A DNA stretch of 64,000 nucleotides. Origin: Carex sylvatica (Eukaryota > Streptophyta > Magnoliopsida > Poales > Cyperaceae). Positions within the stretch are counted from its first letter, which is position 1, and each line of letters starts with the position of its first letter. Shown one piece after another: positions 23,401-33,790 of this stretch. The notes beneath the pieces are model-generated. The model worked only from the letters and a program-made list of their open reading frames with translations. It ran no database searches and was not told the DNA's origin. The stretch covers positions 1 to 64,000 of the forward strand of contig CAXKVR010000476.1 in the NCBI GenBank assembly GCA_964058845.1, read 5' to 3'. Both the position numbers and the translations under genes were made by a program.

Positions 23401-26400
23401 GAACTGGGGAGATTATGACTAAAACAAGAGAAAAATACAATCAGAGAACTTGTACAATTTACTCATAAGCACATCATAAAATAGAGATATGAGGCTGGTT
23501 AAAAACAGGATTTATGAAAAAGTACTACTGCTTATCAATATTTATTATCCTCCAATTCTTAGATTCTCTCTTATTGTATGACTCCTGGTTTCTCTAAAAC
23601 TTTAACCCTACCAACATATTTTACAAGAAGGGAATTTGAAGTAATTCATAATTTTGTACCAAAAATAACAGAAGTCTTAAATTTTCCTTGGGAAATAAAC
23701 ACAATATGAAAAAAAATAATGTGGCAAATGCAGATTTCTCACATTAAAATAAGTTATCTTCAAGTATAAATAATCAATGCTTTCTGTAAAATAGAGAGAG
23801 ATTTTTACTTTAGAGTGTTGTTGTAGCTGGTAGAAAGTGTTACTGAGGTTATATAATTGCGTTCTAGGTTCACCATATTGAGTGAATTGGTCACATTATT
23901 CCCCATATCCATTGTACCATTTAACGAATTATTCCTTAATTTCCTGAAAAAAAGAAATAAACAGTCATTTTGCCAGACGAATGTCCAGGTGTCTTTAATT
24001 GAGAGTGAAAGTTTGGAAGAAACTTACAATTCTTGTAGATGTGTAAAGCTAAATAGCTCTTGAGGGATTTGACCATAAAGTTGTCCAGACTCTATCGCCC
24101 TGTATATTATTTATTGAAATATGCATCTCAGCTCAGCCAATCTCTAGTTTGCACGCAAACACAGGGAGGTGAAGGGGGAGGGTGGAGGAGAGAGTGGAGA
24201 AGAAAGGAATAAGAGATAGAGATAGAGAGATAGAGGTTTTGATTGGCTTACAGAGTTCGTAAATTTTGCAAATTAGAAAGCCATGCAGGAGCTTCAGAAC
24301 GTTCAAATTGGTTGTTACTCAGATCACTATAGGAATGATAAAATATAACAAGTTTTTTTTTAAGGTTGATAAAATATAACAAGTTACTCCGTAGGTATTA
24401 AGTAAAGCAAGTGTATTTGAATAACACTGTTGGTACGTAGAATTCTATTGTCCTTACAGGAATTGGAGGGCAGTCAGCGTAGTCAGATTTGGAAGTGGTC
24501 CTGTTAGACTGTTGTTTGCCAGATTTCTGAAAGCCATTCAAACAAGGAGAATTATTATATACTGTGTATTAAAAAATTACATGCAAAGAGGGGTTATCAC
24601 TCAGGTTCTTGTGATTAATTAAGAAATTACCTAATTTAATTTACGATGCTTTTATTTTAAATTTGACTTTTCCTCACTTGAGGTTTGATGGACTAACAAC
24701 AACTATATATATGAGGAGGGTTCAAATGCCCCATTGTTTTATGCTCCAATCGTACCTAACATCTTATCTTCGATTTCAAAATCCAAACAAAAGATCCAAA
24801 CCGCTCAACATGATATCCACATTAAAATGTGCTTAGAGATCAAATGCTACATTTTATGGAATTTTTTTACTATTTCTTAAGATAGGTACAAAATCAATAT
24901 TTTTCACAAAAATTGTGGACCATCCAAAAAGAGTGATTTTGTACCTATCTTAAAAAATAGTAAAATAATTCCAAAAAATGTAAAATATGACATAAAACAA
25001 TATCACTGTTTTCAAAATATTTTAAACCATCCAAAACAATAATTTTGTACCTATCTAAAAAAAGACACAAGTAGAAATCAACATAATTAGATATATTCAT
25101 GATTTTTCTAACTGGTAGAAGCAGTCCTGTTTTCACTATATAGTTATTGAATTTTACTTACAGAAAGTCAAGCTTTGTAAGGTTGCTGATGGAAGGAACT
25201 GGTCCTGTGAGATGGTTGTTATCAAGGCGACTGCAATAGATGAGAAATGATAAATTAAAATTTTAAAAAAGATTCTAAAAAATAAATTACAAAGTAGAGT
25301 ACTTACATAACCTCAAGAGCTCGAACAAGTCCAATAGAATTCGGGATTGGCCCCACTAATTGGTTTCTGTCAACAAGTCTATACATAAGACAGAAGGAAA
25401 GAAGATCAGTAATGCACTAAAAAGTACTAGAAAAATATCATTCTTCTTTATTTTTTATTTTTCCTTTTGGCAAACATTCGAAACAGACAGCAAGGTTAAT
25501 ACAGTAAACTGCAAATCAAATAAAAGATAACTTGATTCAAAGTACCAACTTGATTCAAAGTACCAACATCCTAACTTCCATGAGTTCACATTTTGTATGT
25601 TTGTTTTATTATATACAATTTTAAGGAATCCTCCAGGACACTTTATTTAGGTATGCATGCTACTTAAAATAATTCACTTACAAGGAAAGAAAATACTGAA
25701 AAGAATGATTTATCATCTTACAAGTGTCTTAGACTCATATTAGCACTGAAAATATCTGGAATTTCACCCGTGAAGTTATTCTGGTTGAGATGGCTAAAAT
25801 CACACAAAAAGAGAGATTATAAATGTAAAAGAAAAGAAAAGAAGAAACATGGGACCCATTTCATGATAACATAATGAATATTCAAACAAAGGAGACTAAC
25901 AAGTGTTCTGCTTTGAGAAGCTGATCCAAGCCCGAGCCATGTTTTGTTGAGATAGGGAGCGGCCCACTTAGTTGATTGTCAGCCAGGTCTAACCATGTCA
26001 ATTCAGAAAGTTTACCCAATGAAGGGGGAAATCTTCCAGTAAATTTGTTCACATTCAAAGCCCTTGAGTAATATGAGAAGGAAATACACTGTTAAAACAA
26101 TTGTTCACAGGTAATAGAAAGAAAAGTTAAATCCGTAATTTCTCCTCCTTACAATCTCTTCAAGAAACCCAAATTGAACTGCAAAGGGTGCTAGTCTTGA
26201 AAAGAATCCCAAAATTACCCCTCGTCTTGGTTCTATTTGTAATTTTTATTTCTTTGCATTGAGAAAATAGATAGTTCAGGTACTTCTCAAAAGGTCTTTA
26301 TTTTTGTAGGATTATAAAGGCCTTCTCAGTGGAGTATAACCTAGAATATCCCAAATACAAAATGATAGATTAACTGTGAAAATTGAAGAAAGAAATATAA

Positions 26401-27704
26401 TCCATACAGGTAGGTGAGATTTGTCAGATTTCCTATTACATCTGGGATTGCGCCAGAGAAACTGCAATTGACTAATCTCCTACAAAATAGTTAAATGGAA
26501 AAATCAGCTGATAAAATTCAAACCTGTGGTGAATAAACTAGTTAACAAATATTTCAGACAAAAGTTGGATTATTAAAACTTACAGACTAGTTAAGTGAAT
26601 CAAATTACCGAGAGTCGCAGGAAGTGTACCCCCAAGTTTCACGTTTGATGAAAGGTCCCTGCATTTCAATACATCTATTAGCTCCAAATCCATTTTTACA
26701 TTCCTTTTACTTTTTGCATATATGAACAGTTAGTGATAGTTTAAGCCATTCCTCAAAATGTCTAGCCAATATTTGCTTGCAATTGCATATTAAAGATGAA
26801 TACAAATATGCACGTATTTTAGTAGACGTGTGATAAATAAATAAGAATACTTACAGTCGCCGAAGTTGTGTCAGATTGCTAATTTTCTTGCTTAGGGTTC
26901 CTTCAATATTCATATTAAACAGAACTCTGGATCATTATAAATAGACAACAAGTTGATTATTAAAGTGATAAACGTGAGAATTTTCTTTAATTAAACAAAA
27001 TAAATAATCTAGTTACACGTACAAATCAGTAACTCTGTTATTATAGCAAACTATTCCTACCCAGGCATCTCCACATGGATCAGAGTTCTTCCAGTTAATC
27101 GGTACATTCTTCCATTGCTTCTTCAAAGAATTTAGTGTGGCAACTGACATAAAAATTGAAAAGCATATAATAACACAGAAGACAATTACAAATATTAAGT
27201 TATATTAACATGAAATTTCAAATTTAATAGCTCACACCAAGCATTGGATCATATTCAGGTTAGGAATCCTCATAATCCCAGTACACATATATCGGTTCAA
27301 TATATGTGTTTTTTTTTATGGCCTTTTCTTTTCTAATTTTATTTGGTTTCTTTTCCTGGTATATATGGTACCGATCAGGTTTAGTACCAACATGGATACA
27401 CAGTAGACTTTGAATCAATCCACCCCATAATGGGTGAAAGGGAATCTCAGTAAAAAAAAAAAAATGTTAAAGTCAGCTCATTTGGACAACTCAACAAACA
27501 TGTGGCGTGCCTGTGCTGTGTCTAACAAAACACAACAAACACCCAGTAAAAATTATCTAACAAAGGCAAAATGAAAAAAAAAAAAAAAGGGTAAAGAAAA
27601 TAGAAGGATGATTATGTACCATCTGCTGGATCTGTATAGGAATAACCAGGAGGAACAACAGCTATGCATAAAAGCAAGAAGAGAAGCAACTCTCTTCGTG
27701 GCAT
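8429..27704 (-). CDS. LRR receptor-like kinase, LRR-VIII-1 / HPCA1-like, paralogue 1 (19 exons)
   Basis: Plasma-membrane receptor serine/threonine kinase. Exons from 5' to 3': 27704-27620, 27143-27023, 26926-26855, 26658-26584, 26479-26408, 26062-25901, 25793-25722, 25378-25307, 25230-25162, 24526-24458, 24326-24252, 24099-24028, 23943-23809, 23075-22654, 22538-22410, 22291-22155, 21947-21728, 9549-9314, 8935-8429. All introns are GT-AG. The exons sum to 2802 nt, an open frame of 933 aa. It starts with a signal peptide ([17 protein letters not shown]), then the cysteine cap (SDPCGDAW), LRRs encoded mostly by 69-75-nt exons, a pre-membrane region, and a membrane helix at about residues 530-550. 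The kinase has the loop [12 protein letters not shown] lysine at about 628, HRD at about 724, DFG at about 742, and [11 protein letters not shown]. Intron 17 (12.2 kb) contains a Copia element with a nested Gypsy. The family includes the peroxide sensor HPCA1; the ligand here is unknown. Confidence 0.9.
9730..9901 (-). repeat. 3' LTR of Copia family A
   Basis: 172 bp, matching the 5' LTR at 21491-21648 and the isolated LTR at 42692-42862. A purine-rich tract lies just inside it. Confidence 0.85.
10251..10420. repeat. Five-copy ATTGCGGCCCGYAAY array in the 5' LTR
   Basis: Copies begin at 10251, 10273, 10324, 10346 and 10406. The motif is nearly self-complementary (ATTGCGG-CCGCAAT with one extra C). 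The second copy and the last are followed within about 10 bp by TCAGAGCCC. The same motif occurs in the 3' LTR and in the gag-protease ORF. Confidence 0.85.
10890..11046. repeat. Three-copy AAGTACCGAGAGGTGACG repeat in the LTR
   Basis: Three exact 18-bp copies at 10890-10907, 10952-10969 and 11029-11046, spaced 62 and 77 bp, each embedded in unrelated sequence. The array is preserved in the 3' LTR (shifted by 5817 bp). Confidence 0.85.
11461..11477 (+). promoter_or_regulatory. Primer-binding site complementary to tRNA-Asp
   Basis: TGGTGCCGTTGCCGGGG lies 6 bp after the 5' LTR. It matches the complement of the 3' end of plant tRNA-Asp, including the CCA, apart from one T in place of C. This is the usual primer of many plant Gypsy elements. 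Confidence 0.85.
11719..14595 (+). CDS. Gypsy gag-aspartic protease polyprotein
   Basis: The first ATG of the open frame is at 11719 ([10 protein letters not shown]) and gives 958 aa; the frame is open further upstream but without an ATG. A retrotransposon gag domain spans about residues 80-235 ([27 protein letters not shown] region). A cysteine cluster ([16 protein letters not shown]) near residue 305 is a zinc-knuckle-like motif. Low-complexity Asn/Gln- and Pro-rich stretches follow. An aspartic protease spans about residues 620-750, with active-site [11 protein letters not shown] and flap-to-core LLLGRPF. The C-terminal 150 residues contain six repeats of the GC-rich motif found in the LTR. 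The frame closes without entering reverse transcriptase. It is intact, in keeping with the young LTRs. Confidence 0.9.
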   Translation: MSTGNEDVRFENLQRERNQMANELQRLRAAAVERENNEAADANRPLRDFTAPRAEEIHLGYTAPTINAEEYQIPPAWVSMVQRNLFHGLLHEDATQHLANFEEICSTIKVQTVSPEDLKVMTFTFSLADKAKGWIRGQRPENMNTWPKVANAFLNKFFPPFKTNSLRHQIHNFRQKGDETMSEAWERFQELQRCCPHHGIEGWNLLQIFYNSLMPHDKGMLDAAAGGSLMNKGAIDGYKLVDDMALNQSQWHNPRETPMIMQRGMKEMNSNSNPNLAAEIAALNRKIDQMSVNSINNSSFLPCSICGGTNHLAINCGLSNESSIEEDNAINQGNFEPNNNPYANTYNPGWRNHPHFSWRQNDQPTQGNSNYNRPNQGYGTQGYGSNVQPKSNLELMMEAFMTSQNQKFDELTKKVDMLATQNKMLENQVAQQATQFSHQPGTLPPKPENNPKDVKAVKHMLRSGMQYEDPPLPKSDYVQPQGEETRGNDEHISTHEDFASKETTPIAPSNHANQAKPSQDESPKVSAQVPLYTPPHKYAPFPGRLKNEKNDKQFVKFLELLKQLHVNLPLTEVMTQMPVYTKFFKDIISNRRKLEEVQMVSLDANGSAMVMNELPKKLDDPGKFSIPCSIGNVQFKRALCDLGASVSLMPKSVYDKLGVGELKPTRISLQLADQSVKLPLGVVEDLPIQIGKFFVPIDFVVVDMDEDIHTPLLLGRPFLNTAKAVIYVHDGIITMNIGEEKLKFDIKRSMRYPSNDQSVFSVDILDRLIEEELMNNLRKGSFECWMDQECEKLNKTSSVDVSAARNEINCGPQHLQSEEEENRKIIAARNETHCGPQHPQSEHPNPPELIAARNESVAARSKPFQNDKKPILSPIFQASTAEILPNFAKTSEDITKVDIKFLPPSLRYEYLGEDKTHPVNREYVREKSVATSETDKPRENQHKMGQWGGRPPDPPSKH
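14123..14301 (+). repeat. Six-copy GC-rich repeat inside the gag-protease ORF
   Basis: Copies of TTGCGGCCCGCAA-like sequence start at about 14123, 14144, 14194, 14216, 14266 and 14288. Most are read as AARN or AARS; alternating copies are read in another frame as CGPQ. Two are followed by TCAGTCAGA, as in the LTR array. Confidence 0.85.
14596..15849 (+). other. Gypsy 3' non-coding region with repeated purine tracts
   Basis: This 1.25-kb stretch lacks an ORF. AAGCTTGGGGGA occurs three times: near 14696 (after GGGGACAATG), near 15534, and at 15835-15847 directly before the 3' LTR, where it serves as the polypurine tract. The first and last copies share the longer context GGGGACAA...AATG...TTTAAGCTTGGGGGA, so one may be an old duplicate of the tract. 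Confidence 0.7.
15850..17271 (+). repeat. 3' LTR of the Gypsy element
   Basis: 1422 bp, nearly identical to 10034-11454, including the five GC-rich motifs (16068-16237) and the triple 18-bp repeat. Confidence 0.93.
17277..21149 (-). pseudogene. Copia family A gag-pol, frameshifted and split
   Basis: Reading down the minus strand, fragments appear in the expected order. A partial gag with knuckle [14 protein letters not shown] is at 20766-21149. The protease ([13 protein letters not shown]) and the integrase zinc domain are at 19816-20700. The integrase core (RSGNGTEY and [11 protein letters not shown]) is at 19534-19806, and the integrase C-terminus and linker are at 18688-19503. Reverse transcriptase with YVDDM is at 17842-18357, and RNase H is at 17277-17562. 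Compared with the 885-aa ORF of the element at 48918, the N-terminal gag is largely missing, and the fragments are separated by frameshifts and stops. The RNase H tail (about 9918-10028) is separated from the rest by the Gypsy insertion. Confidence 0.85.
21491..21648 (-). repeat. 5' LTR of Copia family A
   Basis: 158 bp. The initiator-Met tRNA primer site lies at its inner edge (21478-21490). It is shorter than the 3' LTR because of an internal indel. Confidence 0.85.
24713..25060. mobile_element. Truncated GAGGAGGGTTCAAAT-type MITE in a receptor-kinase intron
   Basis: The left end GAGGAGGGTTCAAATGC and the following 200 bp match the complete element at 41132-41546. An inverted half (GTACCTATCTTAA-AAATAGTAAAAT) follows, but the matching right terminus is missing. 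It lies in intron 9 of paralogue 1. The equivalent intron of paralogue 2 (48282-48603) is about half as long and lacks it. Confidence 0.65.
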
Positions 27705-28940
27705 AACTTTTATCTTGAAATAAAGAGAAAAGCTGTGTCTTTTCAGTTTAATTTTAGCACAAACAGAGAAGGTGAACTGCTCTTGCTAGGACCTAATCAT
27801 GAGTTCCCATTTATTTAATTTTTCCCACAAGACGATATGAAGATTTTAGTCTTTGTTATCACTTCGGAGTAGGTCCGATGTCCATTGGACCTACTTTGGT
27901 TCATGGATCTATTTTGGCTCGATGGGTGAAATGGCCATCCAATTGCATCAATAATCGTGCGCTCCGTATTAAAATCCGTATGAGTTTTATCAATTTCCGT
28001 GCACACAGATCTTAATGCTAATTGTACGGTGATAGAACTAATTGAACCTAAAAGTACTAATGCCCATCGGACCTACTCCTCTCTCGTGAACAAAACTGAA
28101 AACAGCGCCATCTACAAGTATTGCAAGTTAGCAACAGGTCCCATCAAGTTGGTCTTAATTGGAAAAGTTTTTTTTTTTTTTTATTAACAAAAAGATGGAA
28201 AAGTCTGAGAAGTTCAGGAGGCTGCTCGGTTTTCATGTTTGTTTGTTTTTTGTTTTTTTCTTGTGGCAGACTTCTCTATGGTTAATCATGTACCAAGTTC
28301 TTCGTTGCGGCTCCTCTAGGTAAGTGCTAGGTAGTATGGAACTTATTAAGGGAAAATGTACAATTTGTACATTTCCCCACTTATTAAACGGTCCAAGTAG
28401 ATCTGGATTGCTTTAGACTTTAGTTTGAAGATTATCATAGAACGTCTGATTTGAAATAAACAGTTCATTTTCGATTAAAAAAACCTATACAATAAAACGT
28501 TCTCAATCCAGTTTAAAAAACATTATTTAAGATTCTAAAATATAAGTTGCTTTAAAAGAACTCAAAATGAGAAGGGATTTAGGAGTTAAAATATAGGTTA
28601 ATTTAAATTAATCATGCGAAAATAAAAATAAAAAACTGAAAGGCCTGTAATTTGTTTTCAATAAAAAGTTTAAAAATAGATATTTTAACAGTTAAAAATA
28701 TTATAAGATTTGGTTTGAACTTTTTTTTATAATAAAATAATATAAGATTAAAAGATCACACTTTTAAATATAGTCTAGTGGATAGATTTTAAGAAGCTTA
28801 AAAAGTATGAAATCTGCAGCATCCATTCAATTTCAAAGAGTTAAGTAGCCACATAAGCCGCTGTACCTGGAAGTGCCACATAGTCCGATAATATTGTAAC
28901 TTCGTCGAGGGTGCAGATCACATTGATTACAATCAGAAAG
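27705..28940. other. 5' flank of receptor-kinase paralogue 1
   Basis: Upstream of the start codon, AT-rich. I see no convincing TATA box or ORF. GAGTAGGTCCGATG at 27867-27880 is exactly inverted at 28065-28078, so a 212-bp MITE-like insert is possible. The flank shared with paralogue 2 resumes only at about 37930, so most of 28-38 kb is inserted sequence. Confidence 0.45.
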
Positions 28941-29130
28941 TTTTTTTTTTTTTTTTTTTGATAAGCTGACAGAAACTGTCAGGGATGTATTAAATAAAAG
29001 TTCAGATTACATCCATCGGAAAAACAAAAAAAAAACAGGAAAATAAAAGTATGCAACTACTGTGATTACATCTATCTAAACTTAGCAAAAATTCAACCAC
29101 AGGTTCATCTTATTTTTATTTTATGTTTTT
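28941..29130 (-). mobile_element. LINE 3' end with poly(A) tail
   Basis: A T-run at 28941-28959 is followed by GATAAGCTGACAG. On the minus strand this reads as a plant LINE 3' UTR (ACATCCCTGACAGTTTCTGT) ending in poly(A). The 5' part is missing. Confidence 0.55.
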
Positions 29131-29456
29131 TCGATAGGAAGCTGATAATTGTTTCTCAAATAAAGTATTTCTCCGTGTCCTTCAACTTTCTAGAATGTCG
29201 GTGACAAATAGAGCAGGTTTTGCTTCATACAGCATAATAACAGTACGAATCTTTCTTTATTGTATAGAATTTCGCTGCATAAAGCGAAAAATACTCCGTT
29301 CAAAAAGTTAATAAAAGCAACGTCAAATGCAGCGAAACAATCGTATAATTTAAACATATAAATGAAAGCATTTAATCAACTATGTTCCAGTATTTAACTT
29401 TCACTGTAAATGAGTTAAATTTTAATTTTTTAAAACAAAAATGAATCTCCAAATTT

Positions 29457-29700
29457 GTCCCCGAGCGCAAAATCTTGACAGCTCTAAATTTTAACAAATT
29501 CTCGAACCCGTCCCCGAGCACATATTAACAGCTCTTAATTTAAACCAATCCCTAAGCTCGTCCCCGAGCATGAAATTTACAGCTCTAAATTTCTACCAAT
29601 CCCTGAGGGCGTTCCCCAGCACAAATTTTTTCCGTACATTCTAGAATGATTACAGCTCTTAATTTTTACCAATCCCCGAGCGCGTCCCCCATTGCCAGAG
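29457..29700. repeat. Five-copy subterminal repeat, about 52-bp period
   Basis: Each unit contains ACAGCTCTAAATTT, then CCAATCCC, then CGTCCCCGAGCA, with substitutions. The GC-rich core stands out from the AT-rich surroundings. Confidence 0.75.
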
Positions 29701-30659
29701 AGATCTCGACATATTTATAACCAATTAAACCTCAATTTTAAACAATAGAAACTTGTAAGTTTAAGATTAAAAAATAGGAACATGAATTTTTAAAAAAAAA
29801 ATTAAAGTATTACAGTTGCAAGAGTAGTACCAATGAAACACTAATATTGAAGCAATCAAACCTCAGTTTTATACCCTACAAAATAGTACTTATAAGCACA
29901 TTTATTTTGATAAAATTTCAAGTATTGATGTTGTAAAACCAGTACAATTGAAACCAAAATATAATGAACAATTTAGAGCACAATTATTTACAATTAAAAA
30001 TAGTGTGTTAAAAATTTCAACGGCAGAATCCTAAATTTTATATTTAAAAGTATTCTGCTTCGAAGAGTTACAATTATTTTATGATGTCAAAATTAGAACT
30101 TCGAAACAATGCCAATTTATAAACATGTAAACTTATATTAAAAAGCAATGAAACTATTAATTCGAAATAATTATTGTTAGCAGACTCATCAATTATTTAA
30201 AATATCAATTATAAAATATTTAATTCTCAAAAAATACTAATTAATACTACCAAAAAATAATGAATATATCTCTAAATTAAAAATCTACTTAATTTAAAAC
30301 TGTCAAGCATTTGAATTTCAGAATACCAATTCTTAGTACTACCAAACTAAAATAAAATATAGGTTAATATCAAGATCAAAATATTACAAAAAAAGTTTAA
30401 TATAGATAAATAACAAGTATCAAACCCACAAACATAATAATACATAAAAACCATTAAAACTGAATGAGCAGTCCCACATAAAAATGAAATCTAACGTTCT
30501 TTCGTTGTCTCCTTGCCTCTAGGAGATACTTTTTTTCTCATGTTCATTAGATTTTCTCTTCTTTGATTCTGTAGAGAAATCAGCACTCTTTGCTTCAGAA
30601 TGTTCACTACCTTTTACTGAAAAATAAAAATAAATAAAATAGTTTATAAAATATTCTTA

Positions 30660-31860
30660 CACCATTTATAATTATAAATGAAAGTATTCAAAACTAATAT
30701 ACACACCATGTAAACCTCTGCTTAAGTTAATGACTCTAAGAAAGTTCAATACACCATTTATAATTGTAAATGAAAGCATTCAAAACTAATATACCAAACA
30801 TGCAAACATTTGCTAAAGTTAAACACTTATCAGAATTTGAGAACTGTTTAATTCTTGGCAGAAAACTTCCTCTCAATTTGTTCAGCAAAATCTTCCAGAG
30901 AATTTGGTGAAATATCATCAATTGTCTTCGGCTTCTTGTGTGTTCCCAGATAATCCAATTCAACCAATCTCATCAACTGATCCTTTCCGATTAGCTTCTC
31001 ATTTGGCTTTATTCCAAACTTGAGATATACATGAGCCATGTCAAACATAATCTTCATGATTCTACTATCACAACCAGTTAGATTTCTCAAATCATCTAAA
31101 AATTTGTCTGCAACAAAATCCGTCTCATTGAGGTAATGCTCTGCTTGTATCAACTTCAATGGTCCATCAAGTACATCAACATTATGCACACGAGAAATGT
31201 AACATTTGAAAATCTCTTTTCTCCAAGTTTTAGAAATATCCCAATTCAAATATCTTGGAATTCGTCCAAAATATTTATGGAGTTTTGAATCAGAAGCCAA
31301 ATAGTGTTAAAAAAATTATACCTGAATTGTATAAATAAAAAATAGTCAACTATTCATGCTTTATAAGTAGGATATAATAAAAAAACTATTAATCATTTAA
31401 AATAACATTATTAAGTGATTACAACTGACTTATGAGGCGTTCAAAATGCATTCGATACTTTACTTTAATTTTTTAACAAGTGCAGTAGTGCAAGTTATTG
31501 AAAGTAAGTATCAAAAAAAAATACTCATCTAGTAACTAACAACAAAGTGCAATAGAACATCCTGAAAAATAGTAAAAAAATATTCTTATATCATTTATAA
31601 TTATAAAAGAAAGCATTCAAAACTAATATACAAACCATGCATTCGATATTAATAAATAAAAAAATGGTCAATTAACCATTTAAAACAACACTATTAAGCA
31701 GTTATAACTGACTTATGAGGTGTTTAAAATACATTCGATACTTGCATTATTTAACAAATGGAGTAGTGCAATGCATTCGATACTTGCATTATTTAAAAAA
31801 AAATACTCATCAAGTAACTTACAATAAGTGCAATGGAACATCCTGAAAAGTAGTATGATG
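30660..31860. repeat. Dispersed local duplications
   Basis: CATTTATAATTATAAATGAAAG plus CATTCAAAACTAATATAC occurs at about 30662, 30752 and 31589. A second block (ACTGACTTATGAGG with CATTCGATACTT) occurs at about 31425 and 31707. These copies indicate repeated internal duplication within the candidate element. Confidence 0.6.
30848..31300 (-). CDS. Unrecognised ORF fragment, about 150 codons
   Basis: An open frame of about 150 codons. A stop lies just upstream and there is no ATG at its beginning, so it may be an exon or a captured gene fragment. The product is hydrophilic, with no membrane segment or signal peptide. Recognisable stretches are FGRIPRYLNWDISKTWRKE and LDDLRNLTGCDSRIMKIMF. I do not recognise the family. 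A second minus-strand open stretch at about 30504-30606, preceded by a good acceptor (TTTTCAG), encodes a Lys/Ser-rich tail with KKRK and could be a following exon. It lies inside the candidate transposon at 29440-33200. Confidence 0.3.
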   Translation of the reverse strand: MASDSKLHKYFGRIPRYLNWDISKTWRKEIFKCYISRVHNVDVLDGPLKLIQAEHYLNETDFVADKFLDDLRNLTGCDSRIMKIMFDMAHVYLKFGIKPNEKLIGKDQLMRLVELDYLGTHKKPKTIDDISPNSLEDFAEQIERKFSAKN

Positions 31861-33369
31861 GATGTTGGTCATCAATCTCCTTCTCCACTTTAATTTTGTT
31901 GCCCTTGTTATTATCCAGCTCATCTTTCATCTTCTTCTTTTCCTTGTTTGTTATTGTCCATATGAAATAGTTACTGAAAAAATAATACAATATCAGTGTA
32001 ATATATATATATATATATAATTAAGTTTATAAATTCCAATTATTAAGCATATAAATCTCAATTATTAAGCATATAATTATCACTTCATATAATTCAATTG
32101 AAACATACAAATATCAATTAATAAGCATGTAAATCTAAACAACAAAATATAAAAAAAATAATAAACTACAAGCAAATAATAATGCTCATTCAATTTAATA
32201 CATACAATTCTCAATTGTTAAGCATGGACACCTGACATATTGAGCACCTAATTCGAAATAACTAAACAAAAAATATGTCAAGTACAAAACAATTCATGAT
32301 GCACAGATCAATAAAATTATAAATAATATTTTTAAGCATGTTAACCTTACATACTACACATGAAAACGTCCAACATAAAAGTTGATTTATATTAAGCATT
32401 TGCATATAATCAATCAACTAGAAGAACTTCAAATCTCGAACAAATCATCATTAAAATTGAACCTGCACATATTAAGCATCAAGATAATCTACACTAAACC
32501 ACTATCAAAATAATAACATAATCAGATCAAATAAGACAAAATTTTAAAAAATACATACTTACAATACGAAGATATATTGCACCATTGAATAGATCTGGAC
32601 AAATTCAAGGATATTGCAGCACAAACAGATCATCGAAGCATAATAGATCGCTTTCAAATTATCACAGTACATCGCTTTCAAATTATAATACGACCACAGT
32701 GACTCCAGATCTGAGAAAAATACACCTATCAAACAACAAATCGGAAAAAGTAGAGACACCACCATCCGTAGATCGGAGAAACAAGATCAATGAACATTTC
32801 ATTTGAAAAAGACAAGCTCATCGCAAAGCTCAGCTCGAATAAAAACATCAATCTATGATGGAAAGCACAAAGAGGAAGAAAATAGAGAGAGAAGAAACAA
32901 AACAAAACATAAACAAAATGGAGCTTCATAATGGAGACTCTTTTTTTAGTTATTAAATATCAAAAGCTGTTAATTACTGGAACGTTAAAATTTGCACTTA
33001 TCATTAAAATTATAACAAATCCCCGAGCTAGTCCCGAGCTAATCATTATAACTTGTACTTTAAAGTACACTAAAGTACTTTAAAGTACTTATAACTAGTT
33101 TAACTAGTTAAAGTGCTTAAGTAGTTAGCAAATTATTAGAGAACCGTTAACAAGCTGGAAGACTAGCTCGGAGATTGGTGATTACAACTGTTCCTAACAA
33201 ACTATCCACGAAATTAAAACACAGTACAAAAGCATGCAAAGCTAACGTTTAAAACAATCAAATTAAAACTGCGATGCGTTAATTAATGACAAATTAATAA
33301 ATTACCGTTATTATCAGACGGTTAAACCTAGTTAAACCAATTTGGGAACGGACTCAGGTACAGTGGCTT

Positions 33370-33790
33370 GAGGTACTATAACATTTCTCTTTTTGATATT
33401 CAAAAGCCCGTAGGCAACTTACAACTCAATCTCCCCATAAAACATAATTCCCTATCTGAAATTATAAATTCTATTACAAGGAATATACTTACCAAAACAG
33501 GGGAAGGAATACCCCGTGCAATTCCAACCATTTTCCTTCCCTTTCTTTGTCAAATAATCCGCCAAATTATTTTGGTTTCTTTGCACATGAAAACAAACAA
33601 AAATTTTATTCTCTTGCAAACTTCTCCAAACATACAAAATTTCGTCAAAGGCCGTCCAGTCGGCATTTCGTGGTGGTAGCGGATTTGAACAGATGCTAAC
33701 CAACTCGAGACAATCTGTAAAGAAGGAGCATGCTACTATTCCTAGTCCGATCACTGCAGAAATAGACTCTTTTAAAGATAATGCGAGTAA
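33370..33790 (-). mobile_element. LINE RNase H fragment
   Basis: The minus frame at 33452-33754 resembles the RNase H (RVT_3) domain carried by plant LINEs. It has FTDCLELVSIC, an aromatic-rich middle, and HVQRNQNNLADYLTKKG, the usual HVxRxxNxxADxLAK motif with changes. No reverse transcriptase adjoins it. Confidence 0.7.

Larger units (their letters stand above)
29440..33200. mobile_element. Candidate non-autonomous DNA transposon with subterminal repeats
   Basis: The left part has five copies of CCCCGAGC-type motifs (about 29457, 29510, 29560, 29612 and 29670) at a period near 52 bp, each with ACAGCTCTAAATTT and CCAATCCC. The right part has the same motif forward at about 33010 (AATCCCCGAGCTAGTCCC) and inverted at about 33163 (GACTAGCTCGGAGATTGG). 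The arrangement resembles subterminal transposase-binding repeats, but I found no clear terminal inverted repeat or target duplication. The superfamily and exact borders are open. Confidence 0.45.

Noticed and set aside
8429..27704. First receptor gene as a pseudogene because 12 kb of transposon splits the kinase domain
   Set aside because: All 19 exons, splice sites and the full frame are preserved, and the insertion lies wholly within intron 17.
29457..29700. CRISPR-like array
   Set aside because: This is plant nuclear DNA; the repeats are imperfect, the spacers are not unique, and copies occur inverted 3.5 kb away. It is a subterminal transposon repeat.
29440..33330. Helitron: a CTAG end after a short hairpin near 33305-33330
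   Set aside because: The stem is only 5 bp, it sits too close to CTAG, and no matching TC 5' end was found on the left. The subterminal repeats fit other DNA transposons better.
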